DNA of 64,000 bases from Cryptomeria japonica (GCF_030272615.1 NC_081410.1:121272640-121336639); one strand, 5' to 3'. Positions 45,819 to 57,165 are shown, numbered from the stretch's first letter. The notes: generated from the letters alone by a model not told the origin. Translations and numbers: made by a program.

Positions 45819-46684
45819 TGTTGATTTTGTAATTAGGTTAGAAAAATAAATAGGATTTGGATTGCCTTGAGGCATCATCCGAATCCTTATAGGCCAGGGC
45901 CCTATCTATTGTATTTATGTGTAAAAAGGGCTGGCCCCCTTATATCCTCCACGCCAAACATAAAAGAAACTCACGCTTCATTATAGGGCCGACCCTATAT
46001 TGAAATGTACTAAGTTAAGCCTACACTCCAAACGTGTGGACCTATCCACATCTTTGTTATATGCAAAAATGGTTTTAGTGCCCAAGGTTAAATGGGCTGA
46101 CCTAGAGAGAAGTTAAAAGATGTACCTCATATATATTCCAGCCACTTGCAAGGCTTAAAGGCGATATACACATTCAGCGAATATTATCTTTGTTATCAAG
46201 CAGCGAACTACCTTCAGTGATCAGCGAATTTCCTCTAGAAGACAACAAACATATCCAGTGAGCAGCGAACATATCTAGAAGACAGCGAACATCATCAATA
46301 CACAGCAAACCCTATTGGTATCGCAGTGGTAGCACAACGAACTTGCTTAGGAGCACAGCGATCACCTTTGGAGGTCTGCAAATTCCATTTAAGGGGCATC
46401 GAACTTCATTCTTGTGACTGTAACATCGGCAGATAAGCTCTCTATTACAGTGTGCCCTAGGTTAGAATTATTACTCTGATTAGTTTTGCTTCAAGTGTGA
46501 AGCTCATTGTAAATTCAATTGGTTATTGCCTAATCAGATCTGAGGATCTATTGTTGCTGGGTTTTTCCTCCTGGAGGGAGGTTTTCCCAGGGTACTTGTG
46601 TCTTTGTGTTCATTTGCTTATCTCTATTAGGAGCTAATTCTGATTTCTGGGTTCTTATATTAATCTGAAAGGCTAATTTCAACA
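45819..46684 (+). mobile_element. Solo Copia LTR with target duplication GCTCA
   Basis: 866 bp, TGTTGATTTTGTAATTAGG to GGCTAATTTCAACA, flanked by GCTCA at 45814-45818 and 46685-46689. It shares the palindromic block (46557-46590) and GATCTGAGGATC with the other Copia LTRs. Removing it and one GCTCA joins the K frame without a shift. Confidence 0.93.
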
Positions 46685-47512
46685 GCTCACACAGGTTATC
46701 ACTGATAACTTCTCCCCAGAAAATATGAGATTGCCCCTTCCTCACGATCACAATATACTTGTACTCCCAGATTTCAAACACATTAGAGTGTCTCAAACCC
46801 ATTATTTTGCTGAGAAGAGTGATCATGTCGCCAACTTCTTCAATGAAGTCACAACGATACAACTTAGGCCATCTCGAAAAGCAAGTTCTAGGAGTATTAA
46901 GCCATTTAGCATTGATGTGTCTAAGTCTGACCTTCTTTGATTGTAATAATCTAGAGCACTCTTCATAGTGATATCTGCATAAATAGGAATTGCAGGAACT
47001 TTGATGATCTTGTTAATAGTTTCTGCATCTAACCTGATGATAACATTCCCATCATCATCCTTGATTGTTCTAGTTTCACGGTCAAAATGAGAAGCACATG
47101 CAAGCACGAACTTAGGTTCCAATGCAGACACTGGGAAAGAAGATACCAAATGAATATGACTGCTTAGAAGCAACTGCATGCCATGAGTTAGTGATCCTTC
47201 CGTTCTTTCTAAAAACTCGGACATGTCAACTTGTCCGATCTCTGTGTCTTGGATCTCATCAATGAGAGAACACACTTGAGTGGGAGCAATCTCATTCTGG
47301 TATTTATCATACTTATACTTCATCTTCTTGTTGGAAGGAGATGCTAGCTCTTCTGTCATCGAATAGGAATCTGCAATACTGTGATGAAAACTCAAAAAGG
47401 TGAGAACATCTTCAGCAGCTATTGGGGATTCCATGATGCCAAACCCTTGAAAACCAATGCTCATACCAAGACTTGGGTGGGTTTTATCATGAAACAACTT
47501 GGACTGACTCAA
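46685..47512 (-). pseudogene. K protein, N-terminal part
   Basis: About 276 codons, with no ATG at the upstream edge: the frame enters from a stop at about 47560, so a start codon has been lost or a first exon lies in the leader. Includes RETRTIKDDDGNVIIRLDAE then TINKIIKVPA (about 47080-46990), the section most like the protein at 63195 (SRRIVTKDGKVLAYLSE, ISETFHLPE), and DMITLLSKIMG then WEYKYIVIV, matched there by DFITLLN and WMFYYIETI. One frame change is needed near 46850. Not recognised as any named family. Confidence 0.55.
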
Positions 47513-49281
47513 AGATGCTTTGTGGATAAGCTTGGACAGCGATAGGATGGAAATCAGATCTCAGAGGGTTGATTGCAATCAATGTGACCTTTATAACTCG
47601 CTCTTGTAATTGGGTCTTCAAGATCCGACTGCAAGTGTAAGTGTATACTTTGAAGGCAAGTTATAATGGATACTTTTAATCGGGTCTTAGAGACTTGATT
47701 ACAAGTGACTAACATGCGATATAGTCTCTTGGAAAGCACTTTGAGCATGGAGGGATATGAATACAAGAGAGGCGGTCATGAGATGCACAACTTGGAGGCA
47801 ACAATCCTTTACTTGCAATGACACACAAAAACCAAAAAGGCTTGCAATCGGGTCTTCAAGACTCGATTGCAAGTGATATAACTTGGAAGTGAATTAAAGG
47901 GGAAAGCTTGCAATCGGGCCTTGAGGACCCGATTACAAATGAACAATATGCAATATCATTTAGGGGAGCACTTTGAGTATAGATAGGTAGAATTACAAAT
48001 GAGACGCACTTGATGTTGACAATAACCCTCCACTTATAGTCGGGTCTTCAAGAACTGATTACAAGTTCTAAAGGAATTAAAAGCAAGATAACATATTTGG
48101 TACTTGTAATCATGTTTAGAATACCCGATTGCAAGTGTATAATGCATCTTCCTCCAAAGTCACTCTTGACGGTAAGAGGACAAAATTCACATGTGTAAAA
48201 ATCGGGTCTTGGGGACCTGATTGCATGTGTGTAAAAATCGCAATGAGGAAATATGAACTTGCTAATGGACTTAGGGATCCAATTTGGGTCACAAAACACA
48301 AAACATAAGCTTGCATTTGGGCCTTCCAAACCCGAATGCAAGTTTTTGAACTAGACATTTAAAGAAAGAAGCCATGGCAATACAAAACAAAATGCACAAT
48401 GAAGACATGATTAAGCGAATAAGCTTGCAATACGTATAATAACAATTACGGAAAAAGCCTTCAAATTTGCCAATGATTTTGTATTGAAAGAAACGACTTG
48501 CAAAGGGATGACAAAAATTGAAAGAAAGAAAAACACACTTACCTTGAGAAAGAAAACCCCAAGAAAAGAGATGCAACCCACTTTGATCCCCACGATGCTT
48601 CAAAGGAGAAGAGAAAATGATCTCAAAACTCCAACATCTTCCTCAAATAGACAAATGAAGAGGAGCACTCCTAATAAGCCACAAGAACTTTGGAGACAAA
48701 CTCCAAGAAAAATGCAGAAGAAGAAGGGCAAAGAGGTTGGGTTATGAATGACCTGATGCAAGCAAAGAGATTTCAAAACAAGTCGGGTATTAAGAAGCCT
48801 GATACATGTTGAAAACATCTACTTGGTCTTCTTTTCAAAACACACTTATAATCGGGTTATGAATGACCGGATGCAAATGCATTTAAATCTTCTATTTTTT
48901 TTAAAAAGAGTTGACTTAGCTTGTAATTTGGTCTTAGACCCGATTAGAAGTTAAGCACTTTGACTTGCATCGCAAAAGAATCACTTGTAATCGGGGTTCA
49001 AAGGATCGATTACAAGTAATATCACTTGTTGTTTAGAGCAAAAGACCCCAACTTGCACTCCAAGCCTTCAAACCCGATTTTGCACCAAGGAAGACAAAAC
49101 ATACAAACAACAAACAACTGAAATACGGAAAAGAAAGCCAAAACTTGCGCAAACGATCAAACACGAATTAAGGCAAAATTTTACATTGGAACGCATGCAT
49201 TTAGAGAAGCAATAATATGAATTTTTGAAGAAAATTTCAGAAGGGTTGCCTCATTTTTTATTTACAAAAATGAGGACAACA
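47513..49281 (-). repeat. Leader of K copy 2, array of long imperfect hairpins
   Basis: About a dozen units of roughly 34 bp of the form CTTGCAATCGGGTCTT-CA-AGACTCGATTGCAAG (47841-47873) are spread from 47602 to 49019; further examples start near 47672, 47906, 48032, 48102, 48189, 48309, 48919 and 48983. Between them is A-rich sequence without an ORF. The element end, TGAGGACAACA on the + strand, is at 49271-49281. Confidence 0.8.
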
Positions 49282-49546
49282 CAGCAAATAGTCGAATTCA
49301 TAATGTCTTTCATGTATCTCGCCTCAAGATTGTGCTAGGCTAACGTATTACACCATGTCCAGAGTTACCCTCGCTTGATGACGAGGAATGCCATCATTGA
49401 CATGAGAGAAAAGAAGTTAATAAATAAGTTTATTCTGGAATATTTGGTTAAATGGAAGAATCTGCCTATGGAGGATGCCACTTGGGAAGGATTGATCATC
49501 CCAATTTAAAATTAGTTGAGGACAAGCAATCTTGGGAAGGGTGGAC
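49282..49546 (+). pseudogene. Gypsy integrase C-terminus and chromodomain
   Basis: Reads SRIHNVFHVSRLKIVLG (49289 on), then after a frame change ILEYLVKWKNLPMEDATWEG (from 49435), the chromodomain core with its aromatic residues (Y, W, W). Chromodomains of this type are thought to steer integration to marked chromatin. Ends in a purine tract (49529-49546). Confidence 0.88.
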
Positions 49547-50035
49547 TGTCATGGCCCCCCCCCTCGCCAACAAAAAAATAAAAATCATATCCATAGAGGA
49601 AGTTGATTAAAATTAAATTAAAGAATTTTCAAGGGCGGTGATTTCCTAAAATGTAAGAGATTTAATTAAAATTAATTAACAGTTTCAAGATGAAGGGCTG
49701 TACTCTTTCAAAGGGTAGTAGTAGTGAAAGGTTGTGACTCCCTGAATAATAAGATATTAAGGGAGATCATTTCTTGGGAAGAGATCATCATTCAAACATT
49801 ATCCAAGCATTCATTCACCAGTCCAAAAAAAAAAATCAATCAAGCAATCAGCAATAAATCATTCAAGCAATCAAGCAATCACTCTTGAGTTTGAGGAAGT
49901 GACTTGCAAATAGGGAGTAAAAAAACCTTTCCAACTTCATGAGAGATTAAGGACGAAAACTCTTATTTCTGTTATAAAGTTTGGACGAAAACCCAAACCT
50001 TGATCAAGGAATACTCTTGACAAGTTAAGGACAAA
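49547..50035 (+). repeat. 3' LTR of the Gypsy chromovirus, truncated
   Basis: TGTCATGGCCCC at the start, then the same sentences as 11930-12400. Similarity is lost at about 50035, so about 1 kb is missing compared with the left copy. Confidence 0.75.
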
Positions 50036-50445
50036 GACGCGTGATATTGCCATTGTTGGCTTAGGAATGAAAACCTGTGATTCAGCAGATTTGAAAGCAT
50101 TTCCAAAGAATTCACAATATGATTGATTTTCAGAATTATGTCATGATTTATTGATCTGAATATTTTTATAAATTTATAATTTTTGACAAATTCATTATCA
50201 TTTTCAGTAAGAATAATTGGTTTATAGCAAAAATCAAGAATATCCTAAAAAGGGACATTACAATAAATGTTCTTAATGAGAATGAACAAGATATTATTTT
50301 AACATGGGATCTGGGAAGGAACTGAATTACATTTTATTAGTTATTTTTAGATCTTACATTAGTCAAGTTTTATTCTGGTTGGGATTTATGGGAGGGACTA
50401 AAGGGGAGGAGCCAGTGGCGTAAACCTGGGTCAGCATTGGTAAAC

Positions 50446-51053
50446 TCCTAGAGATTTTACTGCTAGACCCAGCTCCAGGCCTTTAAATTAGCCAAGTTTC
50501 AATGCAAGAGATATTTATATCTGCTCTGAGTGGGAGAAACTAAAGTTTCTACTGGTAAATTTAGGTGGCAGAGAATTCCTTGAAGAGTTTGCAAGTGAAG
50601 ATAATAGAAAGCACTTTGTAGATGTCTGCTTTTGGAGTCATGCTGACTTAGTTTGATCATTTTTGGACATTAATATCTTTTTTTCCCTTTTTTTTTTTCA
50701 ATCCATTACGACTTACATCATCATCAGAAGCTAGATTGTTTACATTGGCTCAAATCTGGCTTGCAGTAGTAGACCCCCAGAGATTTACTGCTAGATCCAC
50801 CCACAGGCCTTTAAATTAGCCGAGTTTAAATTGTAAAAGATATTTATATCTGCTGACTGGGAGAAGGTAAAACTTCAAGTGGCAGAAGTTTTAAATAAGG
50901 ATTTGAAAGTGAATATAATAGAAAACACATTGTAGATGCATGCTTTTTGAGTTACACTGACTTATTTTTGGTCATTTTGGATGTAAGTATGTTTTCTTTC
51001 CTTTTCTCTTAAACCTTTGACTTATTTCATCGTCAGAAATCAGATTGTATGCT
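50446..51053. repeat. Two-copy tandem duplication in intron 3
   Basis: Units 50446-50742 and 50775-51053 share GAGATTTACTGCTAGA, CAGGCCTTTAAATTAGCC, GATATTTATATCTGCT, ATAATAGAAA-CAC-TTGTAGATG and CATCAGAA-AGATTGT in order, about 329 bp apart, with diverged bases. No coding content. Flanks 50036-50445 and 51054-51214 show nothing I can assign. Confidence 0.75.
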
Positions 51054-51214
51054 ATTATACATTGTTAAGTGATTTAAATGTAGATGTGGATGTAGATTAC
51101 ATAAACAACATACTTTAGAATAGTCTAGATTTTGATTATATCTGATGCTATTGGTTATTGTTGAAGTTGGTATGAACCTTGCGCTTCCAAGGCACTTTAT
51201 TGGATGATATCATC

Positions 51215-52259
51215 TGTTAGGACCCGGGAGGCAACTGAGAGGGGGGGTGAATCAGTTGACCATGAATTTCAACCCAAATACAACTTAATCAAACTTGATA
51301 CTTAATACCGGTAAACCAAACTTAATGCTGGTTAACAGATTAACAGTTAATATTAATACCGGTGAAACTTAATGCATAAAACAGAAAGAGAAACAACATC
51401 CACAACACATAACACAAAGATTTGTACTTGGAAACCTTGTAAGGGGAAAAACCACGGTGGGAAACCTTACCCACAACCAGATGATACTACTGCAGATAGT
51501 ATGTGTATACAAATGGGGTCTGCACATGCAGAAAGGCCAACCGCCTAGAGCTCACTGCTCAATCACAAAATAGGAGTCACACTGACTACAATTGGATGGT
51601 TAAATCCAATGATAATGTATTGCTCAAAGTAGCATCTACAATGCTGGATTCAGTACCGGTTAAGCTTTAATGATTACGTTCAAACCTTTCTTGAACCTTC
51701 TCTATGGTTTGCTCATATGATCTTCAATATTCGCTCATACCATGTTACAATACCATAACCTTACATACCATATACCATCTCCTTTATCTCATCAATTGAG
51801 ATCTTACATATATACCAAAACCTAAGAGCAAATATGTAGGTCGGCTCACTAAGAATATTACAATAAAATCAATTACAAATAAGTCAAGATGCGATGCATC
51901 ATGTCGGCTCAATACATTTACAACAATATCCAATCAATAAATCATCTCCATAATGTGCCGTGCTAATCTGGAATAGATAATGCATACTGGTCCATAACCT
52001 AGACCAATTTGCCGGTAACAACAAATATGTCAACCCGATTAGACCAATAACCAAAATACCAAAACCAAGTATCCAAACCATGTCTTTGACATAACCAAGT
52101 GATCTCCAGATGATAACAAGTCATCCTCAGTGCCGGTGAACAATATAACCTGCCGGTGAACAATATACCGGTGACTGTGCATAAGTCACTGAACATGCCG
52201 GTGAACACAATGTGCCGGTTCAACATAACTAAAGATCTCCAAAAGGATAAGTGTTGACA
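51215..52259. repeat. LTR-like repeat beginning TGTTAGGACCCGGGAGG
   Basis: The opening (TGTTAGGACCCGGGAGGCAA) and an early AAACCTTGTAAGGGGAAAAACC block are LTR-like. Many GCCGGTGAACAATA-like words occur at 52130-52220. The right end near GTGTTGACA (52251-52259) is a guess; flanks TCATC and TCAAT agree only in part. No internal region, so probably solo. Confidence 0.5.
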
Positions 52260-53160
52260 TCAATGACAAAACTAATGCAACATATCCATAATACCAACAT
52301 CATCTATATTCTTGAAATATCAAAAATAATGTTAACCAGCTATGATTGTGATCAAATGTCTAAGACAAGTACTATAATCTTTGGTAAGGGAAGCAAGGAC
52401 TTTTTTTGGCTAATGTATAATAGCATTCAGTTCAATGCCAAAACAATATTCACACAAAGACTTCCTAAAATACACATACATTTCATCAATATATATCTTC
52501 TGCCACAAATTCCATTCAAATAACCCTGTAGGGCTTCACAATTATCATTTTCTTCAACTTAAGTGTCAAAAACCCTGGTTCAAGTGGCGAAGTTTAAACT
52601 GATAGAGATGAAACCTCACACAGTCAGGCTGGCTATTAAACTGTAGGGTGATTGCAATATGATCAGCAACAAGGGAGGCAGGATTCTTCAATGTTCCAAA
52701 CACTACATATTAGAATCCTCTGGCCAGTTATTGCAAAAGCATTTAATAGATAAAGCAAAATTATTGGGTTCTATTATGGGGCCCTTCCCAGACTGCAAAA
52801 CAAACACTTAATTATATAACCATAATCCAGCAACAAGTACAATACTGAAAGATAACTACCCCACACAAATATATTAATAATTGTTGGTGAAACATCACAG
52901 ATGTAGCTGTTAGGCTATTTTATTGTGAGAAGCCTCCCACTGGTTTCCACATTTCTCACGCTGCACTTTTTCTCAGGTTATCGGAAATTATTAGTCGGAA
53001 CTGTTGAAATTATAAGTGCGATAACAGCAATGAATGGGCTTAACAATGGCAATAAGCAAGAGAGAAATAACTAATGATTCAATATTGGCATGTTCTTGAG
53101 ACAGTCTGATATTTCATTGTACATGTTATCTATTGTTTCCTTCCACACCTGTAGAGATTT
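52260..53160. other. Intron 3 sequence without recognised content
   Basis: AT-rich; no open frame or repeat that I can support. Confidence 0.5.
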
Positions 53161-53692
53161 CTGACAAGACTAGTAGAACTAATACTGACCACCTACAACA
53201 ACAGCTAAAAACATAAAAACTATACATGCTCACAAGCATTGCAACTCTCCTGGACACACAACTGTGGACACACAACTTTAACACATTAAGCTACAGATAA
53301 GAACAACATAAACATAAGCTAAAAACTATTACTGAAGACCATACTAACCAGCTTCTAAAGCCACAATAAGTTCCTGCAAACAAAACTAATAAAACTAATA
53401 CTGACCACCTACAGCTCCAGGAAACATCATCTAAAAACATAAAACTACACATGCTCACAAGCATTGCAACTCTCCTGGACACACAACTTTAACACCTTAA
53501 GCTACAGCTAAGAACAACATAAACATAAGCTAAAAACTACCACCGAAGACCATACTAACTGGCATCTAAAGCCACAAAAAGTTCCTGCAAACATGACTAA
53601 TAGAACTAAGACTGACCACCTACAGCACGAGAAAACAACAGCAAAAAGCATTAAAACTACACATTCTCACAAGCATTGCAACTCTCCTTGAG
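53161..53692. repeat. 212-bp tandem repeat, about 2.5 copies
   Basis: Units start at 53161, 53374 and 53585 (periods 213 and 211). Shared sentences include ACTGACCACCTACA, CACAAGCATTGCAACTCTCC and AAGAACAACATAAACATAAG. The third unit stops at about 53692. Confidence 0.88.
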
Positions 53693-54242
53693 GCGATGTC
53701 TTCCACCTTTCTGGAACTTGATTGTAAACACCTTTCCCAAAAACTGGTGTGATCTCTAACATTGGTGAAAACACCCCTCAAGCTGAAATGCTTCGTAGAC
53801 CTTTATCTCTTTTATAATCTCTGTATGCTTCACAGCCCTAGTTAGTGGACTATTCTCCAACAAAGTCATTGTGAAGCTATTAGTCAACTTTAGAATGCCA
53901 TCATGAAACGACACCACCATATGCCTCATGGCCATCCTCAAGTCTTGACAGAATTCCTATCTTGTTATCCACTTTTAATTCATGCACAACCTCCTGCAAT
54001 TGCATAGCACCACAGCAGGGTTTTGATGCATGTGATGCACCCATGATTTTGTAAAAAAAATGTGCAAAAAGATGATCAGAAGTCCCATGAAGAGAACTTG
54101 CAATCCTATCGCTCCAAAACCCTAGCCACGTTAGAAAAATCAAAAGAACCAGTCATGCAGGTAGAAAAACTCCAAAAAACTGCAACAATTTTGCAAAAAA
54201 ATCGTTTAAAAACTTGACAAACATGACACGTGACCTTGAAAC
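53693..54242. other. Intron 3 sequence without recognised content
   Basis: No gene or repeat assigned. The last part (54030-54242) resembles the A-rich leaders of the short-LTR Copia elements nearby. Confidence 0.4.
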
Positions 54243-54523
54243 TGAAAAATAAATTGAATGAATGATTCAATAATCGGATAATCTATTCAACAATATACAG
54301 GCGTATATAAAGAGAATACAAGGATGACGTTCTAAATTAAGAACAAGTCGTTTAAAGTGAACTACTAAAAAGCTAAACGCTAAATAAAGCTTAAAAGCTA
54401 ATTAACTAAAAAGAAAAAGCTAAATGCTAAATAAAGCTTAAAAGCTAATTAACTAAAAAGCTAAATGACCATTAAACAAGGAACTAAATATAGGTGACTA
54501 AAATATAATTAAATATTCTAATA
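54243..54523 (-). repeat. 3' LTR of element D (with internal duplication)
   Basis: 281 bp; longer than its partner because a block of about 47 bp (GCTAAATGCTAAATAAAGCTT and following bases) is present twice. Confidence 0.88.
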
Positions 54524-54837
54524 CCCTCCCTTAATGGTCATTCTATCTACTAACTACCCTATAGAAGACATTGCAGATCTTTGATCACAAATGAAAATAA
54601 CACTCTGCCGTGGTGGAGACCCTCCCTGGATCTGAAAAGTGTTAATGACCAAGAATACCAGAATCCATCCAACCTGACGTTGGGTAACCAAACTGAAATC
54701 TGAAACCATGATTTTGAGGAAAAATCGACAACCCCTCCAAAACTGAAGATACAAATCATCATTTTTGTGGAAAAAAATGGCAAAAACCCTTGAAACGATT
54801 TTTGTGGAAAAAATCGAACAAAACCTTGAAATTGTGC

Positions 54838-55010
54838 ATGGCAAGACCCAAAACATCATGTGGTAAGACACCAAACATCACGCGGTAAAACATCAGACAT
54901 CATGCAGGAAAACACCAGACAACATCACATGGTAAAATACTAGACATCACGTGGTAAAACAATAAACCTCACGCGGCAAAATAGCAGACATCACGTGGTA
55001 AAACAACACT
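54838..55010. repeat. Short minisatellite in element D
   Basis: About seven copies of a 22-25 bp unit like ACATCACGTGGTAAAACACC, varying at CG/TG sites. Confidence 0.75.
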
Positions 55011-56143
55011 CCCTGATTTTTGAGGAAAAATCAAGCAGAACCCTCCCATGATTTTTTTGTGGCAAAAAATCAGAAAACCCACGCAAGCTTTGTAGATGAC
55101 AGATAATAATTTTTAAGGAAAAAATTCTAAACCCTGCGAACAATTTTTGAGGAAAAAAAATGTGAAAACCTTGGGACTTGTAAGACAAGGTCTGGCCTAA
55201 ATCAATCTGATCGAGGCAACGATATTCAGATATCGTGAACATGCACTGTTTTTAGGTGTTGTGGCAGTTGTTGAACTTTTGAATGTGTTCCAATATGATG
55301 TTGGTCAAAGATGCCATCACGAAAATGGAAGTTGAATGAGGTCAACCTAGTGAAAGCATGAGACAGAAGAATCTGATTCAAAAATCAGAATAGAAGCAGC
55401 TGCACAAAAAATCTAAAACCCCAGAGGAGAATTCTGGCACGAAATCCAAGGCATGAATTTCGAGGTTTGGAAGAAACCTAGAAATTAAAAAATTTCTGCA
55501 AACTTAAAACAGCATAAACGGTGCCGCCAAGAAAACACCAAAATTCCCAACGTCCACAAAATTATCATAAATTGCAGACTGTTTTAAAATTCCAAAGCAA
55601 ATTCGCTGGCACAAAATTTGAGGCATGAAAAACGAGGCACCCAGAAAAATCTAAGACCAATCCAGAAAAGCTCTCAAAAAACCCACCAAGAATTTGAAAT
55701 CGGAATGCAGATCCGACGGCTCAAAAATTGAGGCACGAAAAATGATGCACCTTGAAAGTTTTTATGACGACCCAGTTGAGGTCTCGAAAAACCCACCAAG
55801 AATCTGCAATCAGAATAAAATTTCGACTTGAGTTGAAGGGTCAAAACTCTAATCGAAAATTGCAGAAACCCTAGGAAAATTTTCAATCTGCAAAAAAAAA
55901 CCTCCATTTTGCAAGCCCGAAAAATCGCCAAAACCCTAAAAAAAACATGAACTGCTGCCCAGTACAAAGAAATTCGCCCACGAACCCTTGAAACCCTCGA
56001 AACCCTCTAAAAGCCTTCAAAAAAGCAAAATCGTTTTTTTATAAGAAAAACAATAAAAAAAATCTGGAAAATATTCCAGAAAGAAGGCCATGAATTTTTA
56101 TTCGCCAAACTTTAAAGAATCCCATCGGCCCGCTCTAATACCA

Positions 56144-56377
56144 TGAAAAATAAAGTGAATGAATGATTCAATAATCGGATAATCTATTCAACAATATACA
56201 AGCGTATATAAAGAGAATACAAGGACGACGTTCTAAATTAAGAACAAGTCGTTTAAAGTGAACTACTATAAAGCTAAATGCTAAATAAAGCTTCAAAGCT
56301 AATTAAATAAAAAGCTAAATGACCATTAAACAAGGAACTAAATATAGGTGACTAAAATATAATTAAATATTCTAATA
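56144..56377 (-). repeat. 5' LTR of element D
   Basis: 234 bp; one copy of the block that is doubled in the other LTR. Confidence 0.88.
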
Positions 56378-56937
56378 GAAACCTCAACTAGAATCCATGA
56401 TTTGTAATTTTGTGCAAAAAATTGCAAAAAAGCTTCACATGACAACACCTTGTCATCACGCGGAAAAAGCTCCCATTAGTAAAAAATTAGACGCGAAACC
56501 CTTCACGTCCTTGGAGAACAAAACTCACGTTTTTTTATAAAATCGTGCAAAAAATCTTGTTCAGATTTTGATTTTTCAAAAGAACCCAAAAAACACCAGG
56601 AATCTCAAAAAATAAACATGATGTTGAAGATTGCTGCGGTGGCGCAATTCATAGAGAAAGCAATCTGCCATGTTTTTGATGGAAAACCTGCGTGATTTCA
56701 ATAAAAAAGCCTGAGCGATTTAAAAAAAACCTAGGTGGCTGCAAAAAAACTTGAACTTTTGCTCCCAAAACAGACCCATGATTTCTAAGAGACATTTCAA
56801 AAATCTTTGTTTGAATGGCTATGGTAAAAATAACCATGAAAAATTGTTTCAGAAAACTTCGAGAAATAAATTTCCATGTAATGAAATCACAAATTTTGTT
56901 AAAAATTCGCCAAACAGTTACCTTTTCTCTAATACCA
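56378..56937 (-). other. Leader-like region and primer site of a short-LTR Copia relic
   Basis: A-rich sequence like the leader of element D, ending at a primer-site-like TGGTATTAGAGA (56926-56937, minus strand). No ORF supported. Confidence 0.5.
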
Positions 56938-57165
56938 TGAAATAATAATTGATTGTTCGATATTAACAAAAGGAGAGGAATTCTCCTTATATAAGCAATT
57001 ATAGAGGATCTTTCCATAACAGAAATGATTGAGAACTAAAGACACTAATGAAAGTTACTAAAGCTGACTAATTGACATACAGAATAGAAGGTTATTATCT
57101 AAACTACTTAAATGACATAAATGACCATTATAAGCTAAATATTACTTTAATATGTTTAGTAGCTT
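56938..57165 (-). repeat. LTR of a short-LTR Copia relic
   Basis: Follows the primer site. Begins TGAAATAATAATTG on the + strand and shares AAATGACCATTA and GCTAAATA words with the LTRs of element D. The right end is approximate. Confidence 0.5.

Larger units (their letters stand above)
42138..49281 (-). mobile_element. Unknown element K, copy 2
   Basis: 7,144 bp inserted between ELP and SRIHNVFH of the Gypsy integrase-chromodomain region, so both edges are known to within a few bases. On the minus strand it starts TGTTGTCCTCATT, has a leader of about 1.8 kb with hairpins, one long frame (47512-43134) and a 1-kb terminal region ending CAATTTTGCACA. The two ends are not copies of one another, so it is not an ordinary LTR element. 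A weak 3-bp duplication (CAT/CAG) would restore the usual residue count in the Gypsy protein; a 5-bp duplication is not seen. A solo LTR (45819-46684) came later. Confidence 0.7.
11821..50035 (+). mobile_element. Ty3/Gypsy chromovirus, heavily interrupted
   Basis: Reading + strand and skipping later insertions, the order is: LTR beginning TGTCATGCCCC (11821), gag (from 29299), aspartic protease (about 30780), reverse transcriptase (32160-33071), RNase H (38316-38438 then 40744 on), integrase (about 41130-42137), chromodomain (49288-49520), then a purine-rich tract GGGAAGGGTGGAC followed by a second LTR copy beginning TGTCATGG (49547). A C-terminal chromodomain marks a chromovirus. Every coding block has stops. 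The right LTR is shortened, so the right boundary is approximate and no TSD was found. It is the oldest of the stacked insertions, because others split its frames. Confidence 0.85.
54243..56377 (-). mobile_element. Non-autonomous short-LTR retroelement D with target duplication GAAAC
   Basis: 2,135 bp. LTR copies at 54243-54523 and 56144-56377, flanked by GAAAC on both sides (54238-54242, 56378-56382). Minus-strand LTR ends are TATTAG...TTTTCA, i.e. TA..CA. The primer site is at 56132-56143 (TGGTATTAGAGC, one change from standard) and a purine tract lies by the left LTR. The 1.6-kb interior has no gag or pol. Phrases such as GAGGCACCCAGAAAAATC are shared with the leader of Copia C, suggesting an offshoot that kept only leader and ends. 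Confidence 0.9.

Noticed and set aside
46548..46690. Continuation of the K frame into 46548-46684
   Set aside because: Those codons come from the inserted solo LTR, bounded by the GCTCA duplication.
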